The notes under the pieces are model-generated. The model worked only from the letters and a program-made list of their open reading frames with translations. It made no database searches and was not told the DNA's origin. Of a stretch of DNA of 64,000 nt, positions 48,785 through 61,500 are shown piece by piece. The stretch is taken from contig JAKTNV010000738.1 of the NCBI GenBank assembly GCA_022747635.1, positions 1 to 64,000 on the forward strand, in the 5' to 3' direction. The stretch is from Hetaerina americana. Its lineage: Eukaryota > Arthropoda > Insecta > Odonata > Calopterygidae. Within the stretch, counting starts at the first letter, position 1; every line of letters begins with the position of its first letter. Made by a program: the position numbers and the translations under genes.

Positions 48785-50032
48785 TTGTTTTTTTCGCAAT
48801 ATTTTTAGATATTTGGGCTCTTTAAGTAACATTAACACTAGCGCTGAAGCATCATTTATGCTAATTTCTTGTCTTTCAGGATTAATTCTGGGTTTTATTT
48901 TGTTTATTTGATGAAAATAAACAACAATACTCCCCATGGAAACATTTTTGTTTGATTTGTGTCGAGTGAGATTTTCACCTAGAACCCAAAGGGGGGTATT
49001 AACACTTTTCATGGAAAAATGTAAAAAATTAAATTTTCTAAAAATGGAATAAATAACTTCTAAACACCTCAAACATTCACTCTAAAACAGAAGATTGTTG
49101 TTTTTCGAAATATTTTTAGAAATTTGGGCTCTTTTAGTAACATTAACACTTGGGCTGAAGCATCTTTTATGCTCATTTCTTGTCCTTCAAGATTAATTCT
49201 GGGTTTTATTTTGTTTATTTGATGAAAATGAACAACAATACACACCATGGAAACATTTTTGATTGATTTGTGTAGACTGAGATTTTCACCTAGAACCCAA
49301 AGGCGGGGGTATTCGCACTTTTCATGGAAAAATGTGAAAAATTAAATTTTCTAAAAATGGAATATATAACTTCTAAACACCTCATACATTCACTCTAAAA
49401 CAGAAGATTGTTGTTTTTCGCAATATTTTTAGAAATTTGGGCTCTTTTAGTAACATTAACATTAGCGCTGAAGCATCTTTTATGCTCATTTCTTGTCTTT
49501 CAGGATTTATTCTGGGTTTTATTTTGTTTATTTCATGAAAATGAACAACAATACACACCATGGAAACATTTTTGTTTGATATGTGTCGAGTGAGATTTTC
49601 ACCTAGAACCCAAAGGGGGGGGGTATTGGCACTTTTCATGGAAAAATATGAAAAATTAAAATTTCTAAAAATGAAATAAATGCCTTCTATACAACTCAAA
49701 CATTCACTCTAAAACAGAAGATTGTTTTTTTTCGCAATATTTTTAGATATTTGGGCTCTTTAAGTAACATTAACACTAGCGCTGAAGCATCATTTATGCT
49801 AATTTCTTGTCTTTCAGGATTAATTCTGGGTTTTATTTTGTTTATTTGATGAAAATAAACAACAATACTCCCCATGGAAACATTTTTGTTTGATTTGTGT
49901 CGAGTGAGATTTTCACCTAGAACCCAAAGGGGGGTATTAACACTTTTCATGGAAAAATGTAAAAAATTAAATTTTCTAAAAATGGAATAAATAACTTCTA
50001 AACACCTCAAACATTCACTCTAAAACAGAAGA
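48785..50032 (+). repeat. Local duplication of the TTTAAGTAACATT monomer
   Basis: Monomers at 48785 and 49722 are very similar: TTAGATATTTGGGC, TTTAAGTAAC, ACAATACTCCCC and TATTAACACTTTTC, with ATGGAATAAATAAC endings. They are separated by 49095 and 49408, an offset of 937 bp or three monomers. The ancestor type is that of 39695 and 43461, with the 3' ending of the 38754 type, so these are recombinants that were then copied. Confidence 0.75.
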
Positions 50033-50343
50033 TTGTTGTTTTTCGCAATATTTTTAGAAATTTGGGCTCTTTTAGTAACATTAACACTAGCGCTGAAGCA
50101 TCTTTTATGCTCATTTCTTGTCTTTCAGGATTTATTCTGGGTTTTATTTTGTTTATTTCATGAAAATGAACAACAATACACACCATGGAAACATTTTTGT
50201 TTGATTTGTGTCGAGTGAGATTTTCACCTAGAACCCTAGGGGGGGTATTGGCACTTTTCATGGAAAAATGTGAAAAATTAAAATTTCTAAAAATGAAATA
50301 AATGCCTTCTAAACACCTCAAACATTCACTCTAAAACAGAAGA

Positions 50344-50674
50344 TTGTTGTTGTTCGCAATATTTTTAGAAATTTGGGCTCTTTTAGTATTACTTGCGCTT
50401 TTAGTAAACATTAACACTTGCGCTGAAGCAACTTTTATGCTCATTTCTTTTCTTTCAGGATTAATTCTGGGTTTTATTTTGTTTATTTGATTAAAATGTA
50501 AACAATACACACCATGGAAACATTTTTGTTTGATTTGCGTCAAGTGAGATTTTCACCTAGAACCCAAAGGGGGGGGTATTGGCACTTTTCATGGAAAAAT
50601 GTGAAAAATTAAATTTTCTAAAAATGAAATAAATGCCTTCTATACACCTCAAACATTCACTCTAAAACAGAAGA
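50344..50674 (+). repeat. 331-bp monomer with internal ~19-bp duplication (first)
   Basis: Around 50381-50408 the sequence reads CTTTTAGTATTACTTGCG then CTTTTAGTAAACATT, so CTTTTAGTA occurs twice where other monomers have it once. It shares TTGCGTCAAGTGAG and TTCTTTTCTTTCAGG with the only other 331-bp monomer, at 54117. That indicates a single origin followed by copying over about 3.8 kb. Confidence 0.85.
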
Positions 50675-51297
50675 TTGTTGTTTTTCGCAATATTTTTAGA
50701 AATTTTGGCTCTTTTAGTAACATTAACACTAGCGCTGAAGCATCTTTTATGCACATTTCTTGTCTTTCAGGATTTATTCTGGGTTTTATTTTGTTTATTT
50801 GATGAAAATGAACAACAATACACACCATGGAAACATTTTTCTTTGATTTGTGTCGAGTGAGATTTTCACCTAGAACACAAAGGGGGGGTATTGGCACTTT
50901 TCATGGAAAAATGTGAAAAATTTAAAATTCTAAAAATGAAATAAATGCCTTCTATACACCTCAAACATTCACTCTTAAACAGAAGATTGTTGTTTTTCGC
51001 AATATTTTTAGAAATTTGGGCTCTTTTAGTAACATTAACACTAGCGCTGAAGCATCTTTTATGCTCATTTCTTGTCTTTCAGGATTTATTCTGGGTTTTA
51101 TTTTGTTTATTTGATGAAAATGAACAACAATACACACCATGGAAACATTTTTGTTTGATTTGTGTCGAGTGAGATTTTCACCTAGAACCCAAAGGGGGGT
51201 ATTAACACTTTTCATGGAAAAATGTAAAAAATTAAATTTTCTAAAAATGAAATAAATGCCTTCTAAACACCTCAAACATTCACTCTAAAACAGAAGA

Positions 51298-52548
51298 TTG
51301 TTGTTTTTCGATATATTTTTAGAAATTTGGGCTCTTTTAGTAACATTAACACTTGGGCTGAAGCATCTTTTATGATCTTTTATTGTCTTTTAGGATTCAT
51401 TCTGGGTTTTATTTTGTTTATTTGATGAAAATGAACAACAATACACACCTTGGATACATTTTTGTTTGATTTGTGTCGAGTGAGATTTTCACCTAGAACC
51501 CAAAGGGGGGGTATTGGCACTTTTCATGGAAAAATGTGAAAAATTAAAATTTCTAAAAATGAAATAAATGCCTTCTATACACCTCAAACATTCACTCTAA
51601 AACAGAAGATTGTTGTTTTTCGCAATATTTTTAGAAATTTGGGCTCTTTTAGTAACATTAACACTTGCGCTGAGGCATCTTTTATGCTCATTTCTTTTCT
51701 TTCAGGATTTATTCTGGGTTTTATTTTGTTTATTTGATGAAAATGAACAACAATACACACCATGGAAACATTTTTGTTTGATTTGTGTTGAGTGGGATTT
51801 TCACCTAGAACCCAAAGGGGGGGGTATTGGCACTTTTCATGGAAAAATGTGAAAAATTAAAATTTCTAAAAATGAAATAAAAGCCTTCTATACACCTCAA
51901 ACATTCACTCTAAAACAGAAGATTGTTGTTTTTCGATATATTTTTAGAAATTTGGGCTCTTTTAGTAACATTAACACTTGGGCTGAAGCATCTTTTATGA
52001 TCTTTTATTGTCTTTTAGGATTCATTCTGGGTTTTATTTTGTTTATTTGATGAAAATGAACAACAATACACACCTTGGATACATTTTTGTTTGATTTGTG
52101 TCGAGTGAGATTTTCACCTAGAACCCAAAGGGGGGGGTATTGGCACTTTTCATGGAAAAATGTGAAAAATTAAAATTTCTAAAAATGAAATAAATGCCTT
52201 CTATACACCTCAAACATTCACTCTAAAACAGAAGATTGTTGTTTTTCGCAATATTTTTAGAAATTTGGGCTCTTTTAGTAACATTAACACTTGCGCTGAG
52301 GCATCTTTTATGCTCATTTCTTTTCTTTCAGGATTTATTCTGGGTTTTATTTTGTTTATTTGATGAAAATGAACAACAATACACACCATGGAAACATTTT
52401 TGTTTGATTTGTGTCGAGTGGGATTTTCACCTAGAACCCAAAGGGGGGGGTATTGGCCCTTTTCATGGAAAAATGTGAAAAATTAAAATTTCTAAAAATG
52501 AAATAAAAGCCTTCTATACACCTCAAACATTCACTCTAAAACAGAAGA
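51298..52548 (+). repeat. Two-monomer block, tandem pair (625-626 bp unit)
   Basis: 51298 (GATATATTT, CTTTTAGG) and 51610 (ACTTGCGCTGAGGCATC, TTCTTTTCTTTCAGG, GAGTGGGATT) are repeated at 51923 and 52236 with offsets of 625 and 626 bp. A related pair is at 46591 and 46904. Because GAGTGGGATT removes the usual TGA stop, the sense frame runs to 80 codons here (51610-51852, 52236-52478, 46904-47146). I read this as chance, not coding. Confidence 0.85.
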
Positions 52549-54116
52549 ATGTTGTTTTTCGCAATATTTTTAGAAATTTGGGCTCTTTTAGTAACATTAA
52601 CACTAGCGCTGAAGCATCTTTTATGCTCATTTCTTGTCTTTCAGAATTTATTCTGGGTTTTATTTTGTTTATTTGATGAAAATGAACAACAATACACACC
52701 TTGAATACATTTTTGTTTGATTTGTGTCGACTGAGATTTTCACCTAGAACCCAAAGGGGGGGGGGGGCATTGGCACTTTTCATGGAAAAATGTGAAAAAT
52801 TAAATTTTCTAAAAATAAAATAAATGCCTTATAAACACCTCAAACATTCACTTTAAAACAGAAGATTGTTGTTTTTCGCAATATTTTTAGAAATTTGGGC
52901 TCTTTTAGTAACATTAACACTAGCGCTGAAGCATCTTTTATGCTCATTTCTTGTCTTTCAGGATTTATTCTGGGTTTTATTTTGTTTATTTGATGAAAAT
53001 GAACAACAATACACACCATGGAAACATTTTTGTTTGATTTGTGTCGAGTGAGATTTTCACCTAGTACCCAAAGGGGGGGGTATTGGCACTTTTCATGGAA
53101 AAATGTGAAAAATTAAAATTTCTAAAAATGAAATAAATTCTTTCTATACACCTCAAACATTCACTCTAAAACAGAAGATTGTTGTTTTTCGATATATTTT
53201 TAGAAATTTGGGCTCTTTTAGTAACATTAACACTTGGGCTGAAGCATCTTTTATGATCTTTTATTGTCTTTTAGGATTCATTCTGGGTTTTATTTTGTTT
53301 ATTTGATGAAAATGAACAACAATACACACCATGGAAACATTTGTGTTTGATTTGTGTCAAGGGCGATTTTTACCTAGAACCCAAAGGGGGGGGGCATTGG
53401 CACTTTTCATGGAAAAATGTGAAAAATTAAATTTTCTAAAAATGAAATAAATGCCTTCTAAACACCTCAAACATTCACTCTAAAAAAGAAGATTGTTGTT
53501 TTTCGCAATATTTTTAGAAATTTGGGCTCTTTTAGTAACATTAACACTTGCGCTGAAGCATCTTTTATGCTCATTTCTTGTCTTTCAGGATTAATTCTGG
53601 GTTTTATTTGTTTATTTGATGAAAATGAACAACAATACACACCATGGAAACATTTTTGATTGATTTGTGTCGAGTGAGATTTTCACCTAGAACCCAAAGG
53701 AGGGGGTATTGGCACTTTTCATGGAAAAATGTGAAAAATTAAATTATCTAAAAATGAAATAAATGCCTTCTAAACACCTCAAACATTCCTCTAAAACAGA
53801 AGATTGTTGTTTTTCGCAATATTTTTAGAAATTTGTGCTCTTTTAGTAACATTAACACCTGGGCTGAAGCATCTTTTATGATCTTTTATTGTCTTTCAGG
53901 ATTCATTCTGGGTTTTATTTTGTTTATTTGATGAAAATGAACAACAAAACACACCTTGGATACATTTTTGTTTGATTTGTGTCGAGTGAGATTTTCACCT
54001 AGAACCCAAAGGGGGGGGTATTGGCACTTTTCATGGAAAAATGTTAAAAATTAAATTTTCTAAAAATGAAATAAATGCCTTCTAAACACCTCAAACATTC
54101 ACTCTAAAACAGAAGA

Positions 54117-54447
54117 TTGTTGTTTTTCGCAATATTTTTAGAAATTTGGGCTCTTTTAGTAACACTTGCGCTTTTAGTAAACATTAACACTTGCGCTGAA
54201 GCAACTTTTATGCTCATTTCTTTTCTTTCAGGAATAATTCTGGGTTTTTTTTTGTTTATTTGATGAAAATGAAAACAATACACACCATGGAAACATTTTT
54301 GTTTGATTTGCGTCAAGTGAGATTTTCACCTAGAACCCAAAGGGGGGGGTATTGGCACTTTTCATGGAAAAATGTGAAAAATTAAATTTTCTAAAAATGA
54401 AATAAATGCCTTCTAAACACCTCAAACATTCACTCTAAAACAGAAGA
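54117..54447 (+). repeat. 331-bp monomer (second), absent from Z2
   Basis: The sequence from about 54156 reads TTTAGTAACACTTGCG, CTTTTAGTAAACATT, ACACTTGCGCTG, an internal duplication of about 19 bases. It is present in Z1 but missing at the matching place in Z2 (58575 is followed directly by 58888). Either Z2 lost it or Z1 gained it after duplication, perhaps by conversion from the 50344 copy. Confidence 0.85.
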
Positions 54448-55146
54448 TTGTTGTTTTTCGCAATATTTTTAGAAATTTGGGCTCTTTTAGTAACATTAAC
54501 ACCTGGGCAGAAGCATTTTTTATGATCTTTTATTGTCTTTCAGGATTCATTCTGGGTTTTATTTTGTTTATTTGATGAAAATGAAAACAATACACACCTT
54601 GGATACATTTTTGTTTGATTTGTGTCGAGTGAGATTTTCACCTAGAACCCAAAGGGGGGGGTATTGGCACTTTTCATGGAAAAATGTGAAAAATTAAATT
54701 TTCTAAAAATGAAATAAATGCCTTCTAAACACCTCAAACATTCACTCTAAAACAGAAGATTGTTGTTTTTCGCAATATTTTTAGAAATTTGGGCTCTTTT
54801 AGTAACATTAACACTTTCTCTGAAGCAACTTTTATGCTCATTTCTTGTCCTTCAAGGTTAATTCTGGGTTTTATTTTGTTTATTTGATGAAAATGAACAA
54901 CAATACACACCATGGAAACATTTTTGTTTGATTTGTGTCAAGTGAGATTTTCACCTAGAACCCAAAGGGGGGGGTATTGGCACTTTTCATGGAAAAATGT
55001 GAAAAATTAAATTTTCAAAAATGAAATAAATGCCTTCTAAACACCTCAAACATTCACTCTAAAACAGAAGATTGTTGTTTTTCGCAATATTTTTAGAAAA
55101 TTGGGCTCTTTTAGTAACATTAACACTTGGGCTGAAGCATCTTTTA

Positions 55147-55156
55147 TTGTCTTTCA
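55147..55156 (+). other. Site of a 10-base deletion shared by six monomers
   Basis: Ordinary monomers read CTTTTATGATCTTTTATTG; here the sequence is CTTTTATTG. The lost ten bases lie between two CTTTTAT words, the mark of a slippage or recombination deletion between short direct repeats. The same deletion is in the monomers starting at 55072, 55681, 56295, 59512, 60121 and 60735, three in each Z copy, and most of these also have AGAAAATTGGGC in place of AGAAATTTGGGC. Confidence 0.8.
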
Positions 55157-58100
55157 GGATTCATTCTGGGTTTTATTTTGTTTATTTGATGAAAATGAAC
55201 AACAATACACACCTTGGATACATTTATGTTTGATTTGTGTCGAGTGAGATTTTCACCTAGAACCCAAAGGGGGGTATTGGCACTTTTCATGGAAAAATGT
55301 GAAAAATTAAATTTTCTAAAAATGAAATAAATGCCTTCTAAACACTTCAAACATTCACTCTAAAAACAGAAGATTGTTGTTTTTCGCAATATTTTTAGAA
55401 ATTTGGGCTCTTTTAGTAACATTAACACTTTCGCTGAAGCAACTTTTATGCTCATTTCTTGTCTTTCAAGATTAATTCTGGGTTTTATTTTGTTTATTTG
55501 ATGAAAATGAACAACAATACACACCATGGAAACATTTTTGTTTGCTTTGTGTCGAGTGAGATTTTCACCTAGAACCCAAAGGGGGGGGCACTTTTCATGG
55601 AAAAATGTAAAAAATTAAATTTTCTAAAAATGAAATAAATGCCTTCTAAACACCTCAAACATTCACTCTAAAACAGAAGATTGTTGTTTTTCGCAATATT
55701 TTTAGAAAATTGGGCTCTTTTAGTAACATTAACACTTGGGCTGAAGCATCTTTTATTGTCTTTCAGGATTCATTCTGGGTTTTATTTTGTTTATTTGATG
55801 AAAATGAAAACAATACACACCTTGGATACATTTTTGTTTGATTTGTGTCGAGTGAGATTTTCACCTAGAACCCAAAGGGGGGGGTATTGGCACTTTTCAT
55901 GGAAAAATGTGAAAAATTAAATTTTCTAAAAATGAAATAAATGCCTTCTAAACACCTCAAACATTCACTCTAAAACAGAAGATTGTTGTTTTTCGCAATA
56001 TTTTTAGAAATTTGGGCTCTTTTACTAACATTAACACTTTCTCTGAAGCAACTTTTATGCTCATTTCTTGTCCTTCAAGATTAATTCTGGGTTTTATTTT
56101 GTTTATTTGATGAAAATGAACAACAATACACACCATGGAAACATTTTTGTTTGATTTGTGTCAAGTGAGATTTTCACCTAGAACCCAAAGGGGGGGGTAT
56201 TGGCACTTTTCATGGAAAAATGTGAAAAATTAAATTTTCAAAAATGAAATAAATGCCTTCTAAACACCTCAAACATTCACTCTAAAACAGAAGATTGTTG
56301 TTTTTCGCAATATTTTTAGAAAATTGGGCTCTTTTAGTAACATTAACACTTGGGCTGAAGCATCTTTTATTGTCTTTCAGGATTCATTCTGGGTTTTATT
56401 TTGTTTATTTGATGAAAATGAACAACAATACCTTGGATACATTTTTGTTTGATTTGTGTCGAGTGAGATTTTCACCTAGAACCCAAAGGGGGGTATTGGC
56501 ACTTTTCAAGGAAAAATGTGAAAAATTAAATTTTCTAAAAATGAAATAAATGTCTTCTATACACCTCAAACATTCACTCTAAAACAGAAGATTGTTGTTT
56601 TTCGCAATATTTTTAGAGATTTGGGCTCTTTTAGTAACATTAACACTAGCGCTGAAGCATCTTTTATGCTCATTTCTTGTCTTTCAGGATTTATTCTGGG
56701 TTTTATTTTGTTTATTTGAAGAAAATGAACAACAATGCACACCATGGAAACATTTTTGTTTGATTTGTGTCGAGTGAGATTTTCACCTAGAACCCAAAGG
56801 GGGTATTGGCACTTTTCATGGAAAAATGTGAAAAATTAAATTTTCTAAAAATGAAATAAATGCCTTCTATACACCTCAAACATTCACTCTAAAACAGAAG
56901 ATTGTTGTTTTTCACAATATTTTTAGAAATTTGGGCTCTTTTAGTAACATTAACACTAGCGCTGAAGCATCTTTTATGGTGATTTCTTGTCTTTCAGGAT
57001 TTATTCTGGGTTTTATTTTGTTTATTTGAAGAAAATGAACAACAATTCACTCCATGGAAACATTTTTGTTTGATTTGTGTCGAGTGAGATTTTCACCTAG
57101 AACCCAAAGGGGGGTGTATTGGCACTTTTCATGGAAAAATGTGAAAAATTAAATTTTCTAAAAATGAAATAAATGCCTTCTATACACCTCAAACATTCAC
57201 TCTAAAACAGAAGATTGTTGTTTTTCGCAATATTTTTTGAGATTTGGGCTCTTTTAGTAACATTAACACTAGCGCTGAAGCATCTTTTATGCTCATTTCT
57301 TGTCTTTCAGGATTTATTCTGGGTTTTATTTTGTTTATTTGTAAAAATGAACAACAATGCACCCCATAGAAACATTTTTGTTTGATTTGTGTTGAGTGAG
57401 ATTTTCACCTAGAACCCAAAGGGGAGGGTATTGGCACTTTTCATGGAAAAATGTGAAAAATTAAAATTTCTAAAAATGAAATAAATGCCTTCTATACACC
57501 TCTAACATTCACTCTAAAACAGAAGATTGTTGTTTTTCGCAATATTTTTAGATATTTGGGCACTTTTAGTAACTTTAACACTAGCGCTGAAGCATCTTTT
57601 ATGCTCATTTCTTTTCTTTCAGGATTTATTCTGGGTTTTATTTTGTTTATTTGAAGAAAATGAACAATAATAAACACCATGGAAACATTATTGTTTGATT
57701 TTTGTCGAGTGAGATTTTCACCTAGAACCCAAAGGGGGGGTATTGGCACTTTTCATGGAAAAATGTGAAAAATTAAATTTTCTAAAAATGAAATAAATGT
57801 CTTCTATACACCTCAAACATTCACTCTAAAACAGAAGATTGTTGTTTTTCGCAATATTTTTAGAGATTTGGGCTCTTTTAGTAACATTAACACTAGCGCT
57901 GAAGCATCTTTTATGCTCATTTCTTGTCTTTCAGGATTTATTCTGGGTTTTATTTTGTTTATTTGAAGAAAATGAACTACAATTCACTCCATGGAAACAT
58001 TTTTGTTTGATTTGTGTCGAGTGAGATTTTCACCTAGAACCCAAAGGGGGGTGTATTGGCACTTTTCATGGAAAAATGTGAAAAATTAAATTTTCTAAAA

Positions 58101-58246
58101 ATGAAATAAATGCCTTCTATACACCTCAAACATTCACTCTAAAACAGAAGATTGTTGTTTTTCGCAATATTTTTTGAGATTTGGGCTCTTTTAGTAACAT
58201 TAACACTAGCGCTGAAGCATCTTTTATGCTCATTTCTTGTCTTTCA

Positions 58247-58470
58247 GGATTTATTCTGGGTTTTATTTTGTTTATTTGAAGAAAATGAACAACAATACAC
58301 ACCATGGAAACATTTTTGTTTGATTTGTGTCGAGTGAGATTTTCACCTAGAACCCAAAGGATTTATTCTGGGTTTTATTTTGTTTATTTGAAGAAAATGA
58401 ACAACAATACACACCATGGAAACATTTTTGTTTGATTTGTGTCGAGTGAGATTTTCACCTAGAACCCAAA
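58247..58470 (+). repeat. 112-bp partial duplication within a monomer (Z1)
   Basis: The segment from GGATTTATTCTGG to GAACCCAAA (58247-58358) is repeated directly at 58359-58470, making this unit about 423 bp. The junction reads AACCCAAAGGATTTATTC and joins the start of the G run to the CAGGATT site. AGG is common to both joined places, a three-base microhomology. This is the product of an unequal crossover or template switch between out-of-phase monomers. Confidence 0.92.
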
Positions 58471-58574
58471 GGGGGGGTATTGGCACTTTTCATGGAAAAA
58501 TGTGAAAAATTAAATTTTCTAAAAATGAAATAAATGCCTTCTAAACACCTCAAACATTCCTCTAAAACAGAAGA

Positions 58575-61500
58575 TTGTTGTTTTTCGCAATATTTTTAGA
58601 AATTTGTGCTCTTTTAGTAACATTAACACCTGGGCTGAAGCATCTTTTATGATCTTTTATTGTCTTTCAGGATTCATTCTGGGTTTTATTTTGTTTATTT
58701 GATGAAAATGAACAACAAAACACACCTTGGATACATTTTTGTTTGATTTGTGTCGAGTGAGATTTTCACCTAGAACCCAAAGGGGGGGGTATTGGCACTT
58801 TTCATGGAAAAATGTGAAAAATTAAATTTTCTAAAAATGAAATAAATGCCTTCTAAACACCTCAAACATTCACTCTAAAACAGAAGATTGTTGTTTTTCG
58901 CAATATTTTTAGAAATTTGGGCTCTTTTAGTAACATTAACACCTGGGCAGAAGCATTTTTTATGATCTTTTATTGTCTTTCAGGATTCATTCTGGGTTTT
59001 ATTTTGTTTATTTGATGAAAATGAAAACAATACACACCTTGGATACATTTTTGTTTGATTTGTGTCGAGTGAGATTTTCACCTAGAACCCAAAGGGGGGG
59101 GTATTGGCACTTTTCATGGAAAAATGTGAAAAATTAAATTTTCTAAAAATGAAATAAATGCCTTCTAAACACCTCAAACATTCACTCTAAAACAGAAGAT
59201 TGTTGTTTTTCGCAATATTTTTAGAAATTTGGGCTCTTTTAGTAACATTAACACTTTCTCTGAAGCAACTTTTATGCTCATTTCTTGTCCTTCAAGGTTA
59301 ATTCTGGGTTTTATTTTGTTTATTTGATGGAAATGAACAACAATACACACCATGGAAACATTTTTGTTTGATTTGTGTCAAGTGAGATTTTCACCTAGAA
59401 CCCAAAGGGGGGGGTATTGGCACTTTTCATGGAAAAATGTGAAAAATTAAATTTTCAAAAATGAAATAAATGCCTTCTAAACACCTCAAACATTCACTCT
59501 AAAACAGAAGATTGTTGTTTTTCGCAATATTTTTAGAAAATTGGGCTCTTTTAGTAACATTAACACTTGGGCTGAAGCATCTTTTATTGTCTTTCAGGAT
59601 TCATTCTGGGTTTTATTTTGTTTATTTGATGAAAATGAACAACAATACACACCTTGGATACATTTATGTTTGATTTGTGTCGAGTGAGATTTTCACCTAG
59701 AACCCAAAGGGGGGTATTGGCACTTTTCATGGAAAAATGTGAAAAATTAAATTTTCTAAAAATGAAATAAATGCCTTCTAAACACTTCAAACATTCACTC
59801 TAAAAACAGAAGATTGTTGTTTTTCGCAATATTTTTAGAAATTTGGGCTCTTTTAGTAACATTAACACTTTCGCTGAAGCAACTTTTATGCTCATTTCTT
59901 GTCTTTCAAGATTAATTCTGGGTTTTATTTTGTTTATTTGATGAAAATGAACAACAATACACACCATGGAAACATTTTTGTTTGCTTTGTGTCGAGTGAG
60001 ATTTTCACCTAGAACCCAAAGGGGGGGGCACTTTTCATGGAAAAATGTAAAAAATTAAATTTTCTAAAAATGAAATAAATGCCTTCTAAACACCTCAAAC
60101 ATTCACTCTAAAACAGAAGATTGTTGTTTTTCGCAATATTTTTAGAAAATTGGGCTCTTTTAGTAACATTAACACTTGGGCTGAAGCATCTTTTATTGTC
60201 TTTCAGGATTCATTCTGGGTTTTATTTTGTTTATTTGATGAAAATGAAAACAATACACACCTTGGATACATTTTTGTTTGATTTGTGTCGAGTGAGATTT
60301 TCACCTAGAACCCAAAGGGGGGGGTATTGGCACTTTTCATGGAAAAATGTGAAAAATTAAATTTTCTAAAAATGAAATAAATGCCTTCTAAACACCTCAA
60401 ACATTCACTCTAAAACAGAAGATTGTTGTTTTTCGCAATATTTTTAGAAATTTGGGCTCTTTTACTAACATTAACACTTTCTCTGAAGCAACTTTTATGC
60501 TCATTTCTTGTCCTTCAAGATTAATTCTGGGTTTTATTTTGTTTATTTGATGAAAATGAACAACAATACACACCATGGAAACATTTTTGTTTGATTTGTG
60601 TCAAGTGAGATTTTCACCTAGAACCCAAAGGGGGGGGTATTGGCACTTTTCATGGAAAAATGTGAAAAATTAAATTTTCAAAAATGAAATAAATGCCTTC
60701 TAAACACCTCAAACATTCACTCTAAAACAGAAGATTGTTGTTTTTCGCAATATTTTTAGAAAATTGGGCTCTTTTAGTAACATTAACACTTGGGCTGAAG
60801 CATCTTTTATTGTCTTTCAGGATTCATTCTGGGTTTTATTTTGTTTATTTGATGAAAATGAACAACAATACACACCTTGGATACATTTTTGTTTGATTTG
60901 TGTCGAGTGAGATTTTCACCTAGAACCCAAAGGGGGGTATTGGCACTTTTCAAGGAAAAATGTGAAAAATTAAATTTTCTAAAAATGAAATAAATGTCTT
61001 CTATACACCTCAAACATTCACTCTAAAACAGAAGATTGTTGTTTTTCGCAATATTTTTAGAGATTTGGGCTCTTTTAGTAACATTAACACTAGCGCTGAA
61101 GCATCTTTTATGCTCATTTCTTGTCTTTCAGGATTTATTCTGGGTTTTATTTTGTTTATTTGAAGAAAATGAACAACAATGCACACCATGGAAACATTTT
61201 TGTTTGATTTGTGTCGAGTGAGATTTTCACCTAGAACCCAAAGGGGGTATTGGCACTTTTCATGGAAAAATGTGAAAAATTAAATTTTCTAAAAATGAAA
61301 TAAATGCCTTCTATACACCTCAAACATTCACTCTAAAACAGAAGATTGTTGTTTTTCACAATATTTTTAGAAATTTGGGCTCTTTTAGTAACATTAACAC
61401 TAGCGCTGAAGCATCTTTTATGGTGATTTCTTGTCTTTCAGGATTTATTCTGGGTTTTATTTTGTTTATTTGAAGAAAATGAACAACAATTCACTCCATG

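Larger units (their letters stand above)
38649..53492 (+). repeat. Domain III: mosaic CTAGCGCT-type satellite
   Basis: Most monomers carry ACACTAGCGCTGAAGCATC with CAGGATTTATTCTGG and often AATTAAAATTTCTAAAAATG and CTTCTATACACC. Minor types are interspersed: TTTTTCGATATATTT with CACCTTGAACCC, TTTCATGAAAATG with AACCCTAGGGGG, GGCGGGGGTATTCGC with ATGGAATAAATAAC, and GTATTAACACTTTTC. Order is less regular than in domains I and II; blocks are copied but with monomers gained or lost. Several monomers combine the 5' part of one type with the 3' part of another. Confidence 0.8.
53804..58574 (+). repeat. Composite block Z1 (4771 bp)
   Basis: The monomer starts 53804, 54448, 54760, 55072, 55374, 55681, 55983, 56295, 56592, 56902, 57215, 57527, 57839 and 58152 each have a partner 4440-4771 bp downstream. 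Z1 has one extra monomer, the 331-bp one at 54117. Inside it, shortened monomers (55072, 55681, 56295) alternate with CTTTC monomers. 56295 is the shortest in the window, 297 bp, with CAACAATACCTTGG lacking four bases that Z2 retains. Confidence 0.9.

Noticed and set aside
49382..50321. Chain of three antisense open frames of 104-105 codons overlapping by four bases
   Set aside because: Each is one monomer read on the minus strand; the stop TGA and the TTG start share TTGA in the conserved CCTCAAACATT segment. It looks like translational coupling but is an outcome of the repeat unit. Frames are broken in many other monomers.
50344..50674. Transposon footprint at the enlarged monomer
   Set aside because: The extra 19 bases are a copy of local satellite sequence (CTTTTAGTA plus ACTTGCG); no foreign sequence or terminal inverted repeat is present.
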